Shown: positions 1-13,000 of the stretch, piece by piece
Layout of the letters: every line of letters starts with the position of its first letter
How positions within the stretch are numbered: position 1 is the stretch's first letter
Assembly: GCA_947561585.1 (NCBI GenBank)
Contig: CANNZV010000328.1
Span: 1 to 64,000 of the forward strand
DNA length: 64,000 bases
Origin: Caprella mutica
Taxonomy: Eukaryota; Arthropoda; Malacostraca; Amphipoda; Caprellidae
Direction of reading: 5' to 3'
Made by a program: the position numbers and the translations under genes
The notes under the pieces: model-generated
The model's database searches: none
What the model was told of the DNA's origin: nothing
What the model saw: the letters and a program-made list of their open reading frames with translations, nothing else

Positions 1-45
1 CGAACTGTAACCTCATTTCAGTAACAATTTGTGATAACTAAGTTG

Positions 46-869
46 AAGGTATGAATGGTAAGGTATGAATGGTAAGGTATGAATGGTAAGGTATGAATGG
101 TAAGGTATGAATGGTGAGGTATGAATGGTAAGGTATGAATGGTGAGGTATGAATGGTAAGGTATGAATGGTAAGGTATGAATGGTAAGGTATGAATGGTA
201 AGGTATGAATGGTAAGGTATGAATGATAAGGTATGAATGGTGAGGTATGAATGGTAAGGTATGAATGGTGAGGTATGAATGGTGAGGTATGAATGGTAAG
301 GTATGAATGGTGAGGTATGAATGGTAAGGTATGAATGGTAAGGTATGAATGGTAAGGTATGAATGGTAAGGTATGAATGGTAAGGTATGAATGATAAGGT
401 ATGAATGGTGAGGTATGAATGGTAAGGTATGAATGGTGAGGTATGAATGGTGAGGTATGAATGGTAAGGTATGAATGGTAAGGTATGAATGGTAAGGTAT
501 GAATGGTAAGGTATGAATGGTGAGGTATGAATGGTGAGGTATGAATGGTAAGGTATGAATGGTAAGGTATGAATGATAAGGTATGAATAGTGAGGTATGA
601 ATGATAAGGTATGAATGGTAAGGTATGAATGGTAAGGTATGAATGGTGAGGTATGAATGGTGAGGTATGAATGGTAAGGTATGAATGGTAAGGTATGAAT
701 GATAAGGTATGAATAGTGAGGTATGAATGGTAAGGTATGAATGGTAAGGTATGAATGGTAAGGTATGAATGGTAAGGTATGAATGGTAAGGTATGAATGA
801 TAAGGTATGAATAGTGAGGTATGAATAGTGAGGTATGAATGATAAGGTATGAATGGTAAGGTATGAATG
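46..869. repeat. 14-bp minisatellite (about 59 copies) in KIF17 intron 2
   Basis: The 14-mer AAGGTATGAATGGT is repeated head to tail with point variants (GGTGAG, GATAAG, AATAGT). Because 14 is not a multiple of 3, the minus strand cycles through all frames and gives a stop-free 14-residue periodic ORF. This is a by-product of the repeat, not a protein gene. The array lies downstream of the exon 2 splice donor, so it is intronic if the gene model is right. Confidence 0.97.
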
Positions 870-1830
870 AAAACAATAAATATTATATTAAATATTACTA
901 TTCATAACTGACTATAATGTATATTATTTATCGTAATATCATGGATAGATTGAGTATTTAATTTTAATGAAAAATAAGGTATAATAAATCAACAATTAAA
1001 ATGTATTAAAACTATAAAATAGATATAATCAATTGACTGTATAATCAAAGACAAACATAATTTTCAGTAGGGATGACATGACATCACAGGACTCGTTACA
1101 TTTTAAAGTGACAGCCTTAGTTACAGAGCAATGACAAGATAGGGCACACTGTCACAAACACATGACATGTAATTTGTAACACGCTACCTAGCTGTTACTT
1201 GAATGACAGAGTGATGAGTGTGATGAGAGGAGTGAAGAGTGTGATGAGAGATTGGTTATGACTGTGATTAGAGTGATGATGATAATAATGATGAGAGACG
1301 ACACTGTCATTTGCTTTTGAGGATGGGAGTAATATAGTTTCCCTGAATGAGGTGATTATTTACAGTTTCCTTGTTCTATTATTTATAATTAATTCACTTC
1401 TTGCATATTATTTTTATACATAATATAAAAAATAAATCCATAATAATTATTCTGTAGTTCTGTTTTACAAATCATATATTTGAAAAATAAATAAAATGTT
1501 GGGAGTAATCTCCGTAGATCAAATATCGTAATATTTAAATCTTCGTTGTCGTGAGTCGATTGTATCATTTTAATGGATAATTATTTAACATTTAATTAAC
1601 CATGCAGTGAGTAAAAGGGTAATTTATATTTTTTTAAAGTCGCAATACATCAAATTGCATATCTTAACAAGTCTCATTAAAAAAATAGTTATGATACAAT
1701 ATTTATGCATTCCGAATTTTCTTTAAAATTTATCAACATCATTTTTGCAAATTAAATAACCAATAAAATAAATGTAATAACCAAGAAGCGTTTAACTACA
1801 ATAAATTAATAACATATAAACACAGCTCAC
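870..1830. other. KIF17 intron 2 sequence, no gene seen
   Basis: AT-rich intronic DNA. The only texture is a purine-rich GTGATGAG/GATGAT low-complexity stretch near 1200-1310. I see no exon or recognisable element. Confidence 0.6.
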
Positions 1831-4800
1831 CTCCACGATGGGAAATCCCACGTCATTGTAGATGGCCTCTGTGGTAGAGTCGATGTGGTAAGCACCGTCA
1901 AAGGCGAAACTCTTCGGGGGGTCGTTACTCTCCCTGTCATCCGGTGTGAAGAGCTGACAGATGATACCCTGGTCCATCTCCACCACCATCTGGCGGTAGG
2001 GGGGTGGAGGAATTAGTTTATAGCATTATAGGAGAATGTTGTTATAGAATATAATTAGTGGATTTTATATTTGAATACTATTAGTGAATATCATTAATAT
2101 TATCCAATGAATTTTTATTATTTCCAATGCAATTTCTAATGCATTTATGTAAATTACAATGCATTTATATTAATTTAAATGCATTTTCTAATGTATTTAC
2201 ATTAATTTCAAAGCATTTTCCAATGTATTTACATTAATTTCAAAGCATTTTCCAATGTATTTACATTAATTACAATGCATTTCCCAATGTATTTATATTA
2301 ATTCCAATGCATTTCCCAATGTATTTATCTTAACTGAGAGGTTCACAGGAAGAGTATCTAAGAAGTCTATAGAATTTGCATCTAAATCGAAGACTCAACA
2401 ACTAAATCCTACCAATGTAACAGGGATACATTTAGGATACGGGTATCCAATTCAGTCTATTGATAGATTCAAACCAATGTAACAGGGATACACTTTGGGA
2501 TACGGGTATCCAATTCAGTGTATTTCACTGGTATTTCTTTAAACTAATTCTACTTACATGAAATGATTCGTATAGTTCCTATAAAACGGATGTTAGGAAT
2601 AGTGACTTATTTAATCGAAAACAAAAATTATAATGCATAAATATGATAAAAAATATAGAGCAAAATAGTCAGTCCTGGTCGTAGTAGACGGAGTTAAATG
2701 CTCAACTGTTACCATTTTAGTACAAAATATTCGGTTTAACACGACCATATTTTTTCGTGCATCTTTAAACGGTTAGAGGCGAATAAAAAAATCATATAAA
2801 ATAATATGAATTAAATTATATTTTCAAAAAATAATACCAATATTTTTTGTCATTAAAAAATAATATGAAAAATTGTGTAGCGACCTATCTGCTGTATACG
2901 GAGAGTGGTCGCCTTACGCAGAATAATGTATGACGTAACCTAATTTCTGGAAAGAACTCTGAAATAAGTAGCAAAATGTCTAACCCTGACATTCAAATGG
3001 TAATGTCAGGCACATTCAAATGTCCTCAATTCTGGCGACATTTAACATCCGTGAGGTGTGATATGTTGGAACGAAATGGGGTACGTTCTGAGTTATCGGA
3101 CGGTTCATCATTTTCGTCATGTAAGAACGAGTTAAAATGATAAATTACAAATATTTCTAAATGATCGAAAATGTGGAACTGTTCGATAACTCGGAACTTA
3201 CCATATAAATACAAAATTATTTTTGGTAAATTATGCATATAAGAATAAACTGAAAGCGATACATTCAATTTTTTTAATTTAAAAAATTTATGCCTATAAA
3301 ATAATTTTTGTCAAATGAATAATTTTCTCATACCTATATCTGTTTATTGCTTTAATTTCAATTCTGTAAATATTTTATCAATAACAATTGTTCAAAATAT
3401 ATCCAAGTCTTATGACAATTTTATACGAAAAATTCTTACAAATGTAGTAATAGATAAATAAATTTCTTTTTAATTGTCAAACATTATTTTTTATAGAAAC
3501 ATCAATAAATTGACAAGGCATTGACAGCATATATCAATAATTCAAACTAGTGTCATTACTCTAACATTGGGTTATCGGATAAAGTGATCGATGCAACAAG
3601 AGGATGAATAAACATTCGACTTAGCACCACGGTCACAGACCCAAGAGAATATGTAGCAAAGTGTGTGCTATTGCTACGTGTATTGATTAATTTATGGGTG
3701 TATTCAAGGTTGTATTATTTGTAGGTTGAAATACGGAGAAATAAATGTTATAATTTAAGCTATTGAATAGTTTTAAAATGCTGATAACTACCCAAGGCAA
3801 GAAGAATATATTTCTTTGATATTAAAGGAATATTCCTGGCAAGAAGGACTTATTCCTTGGATATTCCCTTGATATTCCAGGAATGAATCCTTCTTGCCTG
3901 GGAAAAATTATAATTATTATTTCGATAATCAAATCTCACTTTTTGAATTATTTTTTGATAAAAATAATTTCAAACCATTGAAATCACATTATTATTTTAG
4001 TTTACACATGGCATTGAAATTATTCATTATAATAAAAATAGTACATAACAGAGTTCAATGCTTTAGCTGTCTTTATATGTCAACTAAGACGCCACGTGTG
4101 TTTGCATAATAAGTCGATATTAATGGCCTCCACAATGAATAAAAAAGCACAACTAAACAAACCGAGAGATGTTTGCATTTAAGCACATATGAGTAAAGTG
4201 TACACAAGTTATTTGTAACTACTTACAAATTGCAAGGGATATATATTTTCTGAATTATTTTGTTTGTCTTAATAAATAATGTGAATTCAATGGAAAAATA
4301 CGGTCTCTCAACAAATAAGGATCTCTATACTTTTGCGGTCCGAAATTTTCTTGATTTAGTTTCAATGTCCGAAATAACTTGTATTGAAATACTTTGAAAA
4401 AAATAATCATAATTTAAAAAAAATTAGAAATGTTCCAATTATGTATATTATCCACAATTATATTCATCGTAAAAGTAATTATCGTTATAAGTAGTTATTG
4501 TTATAATTATAAAGCTGATAATTTAGGTACTAACCTGATTAAAATGTACTAAATTGAATAAAATAAAATAAAACTTTGATTAAAATGTACCAAATTGAAT
4601 AAAATAAAATAAAACTTTGAATAAAATGTACCAAATTGAATAAAATGTACCAACACCATAAAAATGTACCAACACGATAAAAATGTACCAACACGATAAA
4701 AATGTACCAACACGATAGAAATTTACCAACACGATAAAAATGTACCAACACCATAAAAATGTACCAACACGATAAAAATGTACCAACACGATAAAAATGT

Positions 4801-7800
4801 ACCAACACCATAAAAATGTACCAACACGATAAAAATGTACCAACACGATAAAAATGTACCAACACGATAAAAATGTACCAACACGATAAAAATGTACCAA
4901 CACGATAAAAATGTACCAACATATTAGAATACTCATTTTAAAAGAATTAAGGTTGTCCAAAACCAATGAAAACAAGGATATCCGGCGGTTTTTCCGAAAA
5001 CGAATTTTACGAAAACCAATTCTCCGAAAACTAATTCGCCGAACCATAATTCGCCGAGCCGGATTCTCCAAAAACGAATTTGCCGAAAACCAAATTTATC
5101 GAAAACGGATTCACCGAAGTGAAGATTCGCCGAAAGACAAATTCACCGAAAGACTTATTTAAAACAGAATGTAAAATTACACAAAAGTTACAGAAAAGAA
5201 ACGAAACAACTAAATCATAACCCTTAGTTACACTAAATGATCCTTTAATTATTCTATCTCTTCGTTAATCATTGTGTTTATCTTTGTACCACTGAATTAT
5301 TCTTTGTCTTTTCTTATTTTAAAGACTTTCAAGCTTTATACAGTCAGAATAAGTCGAAGTTCAAGCTTTATACAGTCAGAATAAGTCGAAGTTCAAGCTT
5401 TATTCAGTCAGAATAAGTCAAAGTTCAAGCATTATTCAGTCAGAATAAGTCAAAGTTCAAGCATTATTCAGTCAGAATAAGTCAAAGTTCAAGCTTTATA
5501 CAGTCAGAATTAGTCGAAGTTCAAGCTTTATTCAGACAGAATTAGTCGAAGTTCAAGCTTTATTCTGTCAGAATTAGTCGAAGTTCAAGCTTTATTCAGT
5601 CAGAATTAGTCGAAGTTCAAGCTTTATTCAGTCAGAATTAGTCGAAGTTCAAGCTTTATTCAGTCAGAATTAGTCGAAGTTCAAGCTTTATTCAGTCAGA
5701 ATTAGTCGAAGTTCAAACTTTATTCTGTCAGAATTAGTCGAAGTTCAAGCTTTATTCAGTCAGAATAAGTCGAAGTTCAAACTTTATTCAGTCAGAATAA
5801 GTCGAAGTTCAATCTTTATTCTGTCAGAATAAGTCGAAGTTCAAGCTTTATTCAGTCAGAATAAGTCGAAGTTCAAGCTTTATTCTGTCAGAATTAGTCG
5901 AAGTTCAAGCTTTATTCAGTCAGAAACAAGACAAAGAACGGATCTGGTTCTTCTAACCTATAAACAGATAGCTTCTGTTTATAGTCACTGACTGTACTTA
6001 ATGACAGTACTTATGAGCGTGACTGTACCCCTAATTCCAGGAAATCAACAAACCTCTCTTTACAGCTAATATCACCAACTTGACCCAAATACTCCGCGTA
6101 AAAACTTAAGTGACGTCACATGTAATAGGATTAAAGGCCATTCAAATAAACTTATCGAACTCAATTAATAAAAATACAGTGTGTCCACCGAAAATGTATA
6201 CACTGCAATTGAAAAGAAGTAGTATGTAAATTCTATTAATTATTACCTATAGTATATTAAGTATGTATGGTACTATACGTTTTATCATTCCACGTGTTAA
6301 TCATTCCACGTGTTTATCATTTTATGTGTTTATCATTCCACGTGTTTATCATTCTACGTGTTCATCATTCTACAATAATATACAAAATATTGGCACCATA
6401 GGTAATGATTAAAAATTTATGCATAATACTCATATTCAATTTAAATAAATGAATAAACTGAAATTCAAATCTGCTACATTTTTTAAATGAGAAATTTAAA
6501 AAATTTAAGCTGACACTCAAATACTGTGTTTAATAAGCTTAATCAATCTCTATATTCATTATAAAAGTAATGTACCACATTGTATCAGAAATAAATAGTC
6601 AAAAAAGAAACATTCATAGAAAGATAAAACGAGAAGGCTGTTGTAATTTGCGGGCGATATAAATTATGACGGGAGCACCACAAATTATTCGGGCTCTTTG
6701 GTAGAGAAAATTCTAGCACTCGAGAGGCCTTTAAAAGCGGAATTTTAAGCAGTCTTCAGCATGAAAAATGGCACCATGGAATCAGAAGCTTCAGACGTAC
6801 TGAAGGAGCTAAGTGGAATTAATTAGGGCCTTTCAATGAGCAGCAGTGGGTGAGAGCAGTGAAATATATTATATGGCAGATAAATTAGGAAGAGATTCAG
6901 GTAATATTGCTACAACGGCCAGTTTCTGTGTATAGGTGAAATACTACAACGGCCAGCCTGTGTACAAGTAAAGATGCTACAACGGCCAGTTTCTGTGTAT
7001 AGGTGAAATACTACAACGGCCAGCCTGTGTACAAGTAAAGATGCTACAACGGCCAGTCTGTGTATAGGTGAAATACTACAACGGCCTGCCTGTGTACAAG
7101 TAAAGTTGCAACAATGGTCAGCCTATGTACAGGTAAAGCTGCTACAACGGCCAGCCTACGTACAGATAAAGTTTCTACAACGGCCAGCCTGTGTACATAT
7201 AAAGCTGCTACAACGGCCATCCTGTGTACAAGTAAGCCTGCTACAACGGCCAGCCTGTGTACAGGTGAAGCTGCTATAACAGCCAGCCTGTGAACAGGTA
7301 AAGCTTCTACAGCGGCCAGCCTGTGTACAGGTAAAGCTTCTACAACGGCCTGCCTTCTTATTTATTTATTTAGGTTTTCTTTACGTAAAAAAAGTACATC
7401 AATTGTTTTATAAAAAAGTTTCACTTTTTGGTATATATGAAGGCCGTTTTAACAGCTCTACCTGTACAAAAGTTCAATAAATTGTTTTAAAATATATATT
7501 AACATGAATTCAGACGAATTTGAAATTAATTTACTATTTTTTTGAACTATAACTATTATTCGAATCAAAAACTTTCTGAAAGTAATATATGGAAATTCAT
7601 AATATTTATTCCTTTAAGTTTTGCTTTAGTGAAAGTTTAATAATTACAAACTTTTTACTGAACTGAAATATAATATCTAGTAAATAAAATTTAGCAAAAG
7701 AAATACCTAGGGTAAGTAACGAATTATCGTTCAATTCCAAATTTTCAGTTATAAAAGAAAAACCGATATAATAATAGTAAAAATTCAATAATCATAATTA

Positions 7801-10017
7801 TATAGTTTTTTCTTTCATAACTGAAGATGTGGAATTGACCGATAATTCATTACATACCCTACTATATAATTAATCAACCTTCACTTCTGTAGCACTCTAA
7901 AGAAATACCTCCTAAATAATTAATCATTTTCAATTCCACAGAGTACAGTTCCTATGACGTCACATAATTACTTACGCCTCCCTCCACCCCCGCCCTCCAC
8001 TGCTAACATTTTACAAATTTGCCATTCATTTTTCTCGTTTTTCTTTCCGTTCACAAACTCTTGTGTCGCTAGAGACAAAATGCAAATTTTCTCGCAAATT
8101 AGTTTGCACTCACGCGAGATGCTGAGAATTGATTATTAATTCGGAAGACGGGAGGCAGAAGCGGGAAACTGCCGTGGAATTTTCAGGAAACTTTCCAGAT
8201 GCGGAGTTCATTGAATTCTATTTAGGGGTGTGACGTGGATGCGCTCACAGTGTCAATATTTAGTGTGATTTGTGAGGGGGGGGGGAGAGGGGGAGGGACT
8301 AATACTTTACGGTAGAACTCCTCTATAATGATATCTTGTATAGTGAATGCAGTGTCCTTAGTACGGAAGTAGCGGGTATAGTGAACAAAGTTTCTTTAGT
8401 GACCCAAGAGCGACTAATACTTTACGGTAGAAATCTTTATAATGAAATCCTGTATAGTGAATGTAGAGTCATGAGTAAGGGAGTAGTGTGTATAGTGAAC
8501 AAATTTTCTTTAGTTTTCACATGTTTGGCCATTAGTTTTAGAAAACTGATGGCCATTTCATGGCATACTAAAGAAAATGAGTTCATTATAGAGGCTACTT
8601 CATTATTCAGAACTCTTCATTCACTATACAGGACTCCAATATGAAGAGTTCTACCGTAATAAATTAAAAAGTAAGTGAAGGGAGTTTGGGAGCTAGGACG
8701 GTATAGATTATTTAATTCACGAAATGAACTGATATATCATAGCTTAATAAAGAATGTATCACTGAAATTAATTAGAAAGTGATATTAGAGAGAAAATGAC
8801 TGAATGTGGAAGTTTCAAAAAGTATAGTCAGTTAGGGTATGATCCAAGTTATCGGACGGCTTTACATTTTCAATCACGTAAGAAAAAATATATTAAAACT
8901 ACTTAAATTAAATGATAAATAACAATTATGTATTTTTTTTATTAAATGATCGAAAATTTGGTACAGTCCTATAACTCGAAACTTTACCTATTTAATGACT
9001 TTACACGAAAACTGCATATAAAGAATACCAATATACTTACAAACTTTTATATATACATGTACATATGTTCCCAGTTCGATAAATCAAGTTCACTGTCGCG
9101 GCATACGTTAACGTTAACCAAGTGTGTATCTATCTTCTTTGCCGTAGGAATACCATTGCAAAGCGATCAAATACTTGCAAGGGAGGGTTACCCTAACAAC
9201 GAGTATTGGTAACCAAGACGATAAGTGGATACTGAAGCCTTGCAACAGACTGTAGCCAAGATACGAAAGATCTTCTTGTAGCCTTCATACGATTATAATG
9301 TAGATTGTTTTTATTTAGTGTAGAATATGGTTGATAAAGAAGCAATGGTTCTTGAAAATTGTTGAGACGAAAATGTTAAATAACGATGCTAAGAATAATA
9401 TAATATGTTTCACTTTATCAAGTCATTTTTATATTTACTAATTTTGTGCTTTTCATTTACTATGATCTACATAGTCTGTGAAAATTTAAAGGGATCCAAT
9501 CGCATTAAACAACTAGTTAGTTTATCCATATGAAAAATGAATCCAGAAATAATGCATTTATCTTTTGAGCGTTTTACTTGTTTCAACCTAATTATATATT
9601 TTTCAATGAATAATAATTTGGGTTGTGACAATATACTTTTAAAATCATAGATCCCGAAAATATCATAGACGGAGAGAATTAAAAAGTATTGAATCGTTCT
9701 AAACCAGCGGTATATAGTACTCGATACCATTTAATTCTACCTATGACATTCTTAAGATCTATGATTTAAAAAGCATATTGGTACAACCATAGTACTAATG
9801 CCTTAAATAATGACTATGTTCATAGTGACTATGCCCGGAAAAAAAATAAACATTTTTTTACTTATATAGGGGCTTGAGTTCTGTGTATATCTTGTATACT
9901 TTTTTTTACTAAATATAAATATAATCATTATGATGTTGTTCTCACCTTGCAGTCCAGTCCTTTTTCTCTGCTGTTCATTGGCCTGCATCTCACTATCACT
10001 TTAACCGCCTCCGCCAT
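1831..10017 (-). CDS. KIF17: KIF17/OSM-3-like kinesin-2 motor, first two coding exons (partial)
   Basis: Coding exons on the minus strand are 10017-9946 (24 codons, starting at ATG in good context) and 1989-1831 (53 codons). Both are in phase 0. Exon 1 ends CAAG|GTGAGA and exon 2 is bounded by CCAG| and GAG|GTGAGC. Exon 1 encodes the first beta strand of a kinesin motor (AVKVIVRCRPMNSRE, residues 4-18). Exon 2 carries PPKSFAFDGAYHID (residues 48-61) and EAIYND (65-70), which match the KIF17/OSM-3 pattern (PPK-F-FDGAY) better than KIF3A/B. The family is a homodimeric plus-end motor of cilia and dendrites. The P-loop and switch regions would be in exons beyond the left edge, so motor competence cannot be judged. 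A pyrimidine-rich tract and CCAG just upstream of the ATG (about 10029-10045) suggest that the 5' UTR is itself spliced. Intron 1 is about 8 kb and full of tandem arrays. Confidence 0.87.
2101..2334. repeat. About 32-bp degenerate tandem repeat
   Basis: Units resemble TTTCCAATGTATTTACATTA followed by ATTTCAAAGC or ATTACAATGC. About six to seven imperfect copies are present, the best pair at 2190-2260. Confidence 0.8.
2411..2521. repeat. Two-copy direct duplication, period 62 bp
   Basis: ACCAATGTAACAGGGATACA begins at 2411 and again at 2473. Each copy is followed by a near-identical GGATACGGGTATCCAATTCA segment that is itself partly palindromic (ATACGGGTAT). Confidence 0.85.
3078..3202. mobile_element. 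GGGTAAGTT foldback MITE (family 1)
   Basis: The left arm reads GAGTTATCGGACGGTT and the right arm AACTGTTCGATAACTC. These are near-complementary, as is GGGTACGTTCT against GGAACTTACC. It belongs to the family seen more clearly at 37547-37720. Confidence 0.7.
4622..4920. repeat. 19-bp minisatellite
   Basis: ACCAACACGATAAAAATGT is repeated about 16 times with CACCATA and GATAGAAATTT variants. It is preceded from 4541 by a looser AAATTGAATAAAATGTACC form. The minus-strand ORFs of YRVGTFLSCWYIF type here are products of the repeat. Confidence 0.95.
4980..5157. repeat. 15-bp degenerate tandem repeat
   Basis: Units resemble GAAAACCAATTCTCC, GAAAACTAATTCGCC and GAACCATAATTCGCC. About 11 diverged copies lie immediately beside the 19-bp array. 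Confidence 0.85.
5329..5925. repeat. 32-bp minisatellite
   Basis: A unit beginning AGTCGAAGTTCAAGCTTTAT and ending TCAGTCAGAATT is repeated about 18 times. Variants are TATACAG/TATTCAG and AATAAG/AATTAG. Confidence 0.95.
6287..6372. repeat. 16-bp short tandem repeat
   Basis: Five units of ATCATTCCACGTGTTT type, each with an E-box-like CACGTG core. Given the regular tandem structure this is more likely microsatellite growth than a regulatory cluster. Confidence 0.8.
6905..7350. repeat. 33/34-bp minisatellite
   Basis: CTACAACGGCCAGCCTGTGT followed by ACAAGTAAAGATG or ATAGGTGAAATA, about 13 copies. The first four copies alternate two subtypes, giving a short higher-order pattern. Confidence 0.92.
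7710..7860. mobile_element. GGGTAAGTT foldback MITE (family 1)
   Basis: The left end GGGTAAGTAACGAATTATCG is answered on the right by CGATAATTCATTACATACCC. Inner arms TTTTCAGTTATAAAAGAAA and TTTCTTTCATAACTGAAGA also pair. Confidence 0.8.
8307..8660. mobile_element. TIR element with pogo/Tigger-like ends
   Basis: The left end TTACGGTAGAACTCCTCTAT is inverted at the right end (GAGTTCTACCGTAA). The interior repeats TATAGTGAATGCAGTGTCC-like segments twice. The ends resemble pogo/Tigger-type termini, but no transposase is present. A related fragment occurs at 61540-61685. Confidence 0.6.
8835..8988. mobile_element. GGGTAAGTT foldback MITE (family 1), diverged
   Basis: AAGTTATCGGACGGCTTTAC near the left is complemented by GGTACAGTCCTATAACTCG near the right. 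The ends read GGGTATGATCC and AAACTTTACC. Confidence 0.65.
9620..9789. mobile_element. GGGTTGTGACAATAT foldback MITE (family 2)
   Basis: Left GGGTTGTGACAATATACTTT then AAAATCATAGATC. Right GATCTATGATTT then AAGCATATTGGTACAACC. The centre carries CCAGCGGTATATAGTACTCG, which is conserved in the copy at 16530. Confidence 0.82.
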
Positions 10018-10066
10018 CTTGAAAAGTACTGGAAAAAAGGTAAATATTAGAACAAGAGAAAATATT

Positions 10067-13000
10067 GATGCCACCACTATTAAATGGAAGAGATACCACT
10101 ATTAAATGGAAGAGATACCACTATTAAATAGAAGAGATACCACTATTAAATAGAAGAGATACCACTATTAAATAGAAGAGATACCACTATTAAATAGAAG
10201 AGATGCCACTATTAAATAGAAGAGATACCACTATTAAATAGAAGAGATACCACTATTAAATAGAAGAGATACCACTATTAAAAAGAAGAGATACCACTAT
10301 TAAAAAGAAGAGATACCACTATTAAATAGAAGAGATACCACTATTAAAAAGAAGAGATACCACTATTAAATAGAAGAGATACCAAAATTAAAAAGAAGAG
10401 ATACCACAATTAAATAGAAGAGATGCCACTATTAAATAGAAGAGATACCACTATTAAATAGAAGAGATACCACTATTAAAAAGAAGAGATACCACTATTA
10501 AATAGAAGAGATACCACTATTAAATAGAAGAGATACCACTATTAAATAGAAGAGATACCACTATTAAATAGAAGAGATGCCACTATTAAATAGAAGAGAT
10601 GCCACTATTAAATAGAAGAGATACCACTATTAAATAGAAGAGATGCCACTATTAAATAGAAGAGATACCACTATTAAATAGAAGAGACACCACTATTAAA
10701 TAGAAGAGATACCACTATTAAATAGAAGAGATGCCACTATTAAATAGAAGAGATGCCACTATTAAATAGAAGAGATACCACTATTAAAAAGAAGAGATAC
10801 CACAATTAAATAGAAGAGATGCCACTATTAAATAGAAGAGATACCACTATTAAATAGAAGAGATACCACTATTAAATAGAAGAGATACCACTATTAAATA
10901 GAAGAGATACCACTATTAAATAGAAGAGATGCCACTATTAAATAGAAGAGATACCACTATTAAAAAGAAGAGACACCACTATTAAATAGAAGAGATGCCA
11001 CTATTAAATAGAAGAGATACCACTATTAAATAGAAGAGATACCACTATTAAATAGAAGAGATGCCACTATTAAATAGAAGAGATACCACTATTAAATAGA
11101 AGAGACACCACTATTAAATAGAAGAGATACCACAATTAAATAGAAGAGACACCACTATTAAATAGAAGAGATACCACAATTAAATAGAAGAGACACCACT
11201 ATTAAAAAGAAGAGATACCACTATTAAATAGAAGAGACACCACTATTAAAAAGAAGAGATACCACTATTAAATAGAAGAGATACCACTATTAAATAGAAG
11301 AGATGCCACTATTAAATAGAAGAGATACCACTATTAAAAAGAAGAGATACCACAATTAAATAGAAGAGATGCCACTATTAAATAGAAGAGATACCACTAT
11401 TAAATAGAAGAGATACCACTATTAAATAGAAGAGATACCACTATTAAATAGAAGAGATGCCACTATTAAATAGAAGAGATGCCACTATTAAATAGAAGAG
11501 ATGCCACTATTAAATAGAAGAGATACCACTATTAAATAGAAGAGATACCACTATTAAATAGAAGAGATGCCACTATTAAATAGAAGAGATGCCACTATTA
11601 AATAGAAGAGATACCACTATTAAATAGAAGAGACACCACTATTAAATAGAAGAGATACCACTATTAAATAGAAGAGATGCCACTATTAAATAGAAGAGAT
11701 ACCACTATTAAAAAGAAGAGATACCACAATTAAATAGAAGAGATGCCACTATTAAATAGAAGAGATACCACTATTAAATAGAAGAGATACCACTATTAAA
11801 TAGAAGAGATACCACTATTAAATAGAAGAGACACCACTATTAAATAGAAGAGATGCCACTATTAAATAGAAGAGATGCCACTATTAAATAGAAGAGATAC
11901 CACTATTAAATAGAAGATACACCACTATTAAATAGAAGAGATACCACTATTAAAAAGAAGAGATACCACAATTAAATAGAAGAGATGCCACTATTAAATA
12001 GAAGAGATACCACTATTAAATAGAAGAGATACCACTATTAAATAGAAGAGATGCCACTATTAAATAGAAGAGATGCCACTATTAAATAGAAGAGATACCA
12101 CTATTAAATAGAAGAGATGCCACTATTAAATAGAAGAGATACCACTATTAAATAGAAGAGACACCACTATTAAATAGAAGAGATACCACTATTAAATAGA
12201 AGAGATACCACTATTAAATAGAAGAGATACCACTATTAAATAGAAGAGATACCACTATTAAATAGAAGAGATGCCACTATTAAATAGAAGAGATGCCACT
12301 ATTAAATAGAAGAGATACCACTATTAAATAGAAGAGACACCACTATTAAATAGAAGAGATACCACTATTAAATAGAAGAGATGCCACTATTAAATAGAAG
12401 AGATACCACTATTAAAAAGAAGAGATACCACTATTAAATAGAAGAGATGCCACTATTAAATAGAAGAGATACCACTATTAAATAGAAGAGACACCACTAT
12501 TAAATAGAAGAGATACCACTATTAAATAGAAGAGATGCCACTATTAAATAGAAGAGATGCCACTATTAAATAGAAGAGATGCCACTATTAAATAGAAGAG
12601 ATACCACTATTAAATAGAAGAGATACCACTATTAAATAGAAGAGATGCCACTATTAAATAGAAGAGATGCCACTATTAAATAGAAGAGATACCACTATTA
12701 AATAGAAGAGACACCACTATTAAATAGAAGAGATACCACTATTAAATAGAAGAGATGCCACTATTAAATAGAAGAGATACCACTATTAAAAAGAAGAGAT
12801 ACCACAATTAAATAGAAGAGATGCCACTATTAAATAGAAGAGATACCACTATTAAATAGAAGAGATACCACTATTAAATAGAAGAGATACCACTATTAAA
12901 TAGAAGAGACACCACTATTAAATAGAAGAGATGCCACTATTAAATAGAAGAGATGCCACTATTAAATAGAAGAGATACCACTATTAAATAGAAGATACAC

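Larger units (their letters stand above)
1990..9945 (-). other. KIF17 intron 1 (about 8 kb)
   Basis: This stretch lies between the two coding exons. Apart from the arrays and foldback elements listed separately, I found no exon-like sequence. Unannotated gaps over 300 bp inside it (2530-3077, 3203-4530, 5930-6280, 6373-6900, 7351-7700, 8989-9619) are plain AT-rich sequence. Confidence 0.75.

Noticed and set aside
13..876. 287-codon periodic ORF on the minus strand
   Set aside because: It is the translation of the 14-bp tandem array; every frame is open by repetition.
4539..5162. Overlapping ORFs on both strands with YRVGTFLSCW-type periodicity
   Set aside because: Products of the 19-bp and 15-bp arrays, with no start context or family.
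6287..6372. Cluster of CACGTG sites as an enhancer
   Set aside because: The sites are copies of one 16-bp tandem unit, so their number reflects repeat growth.
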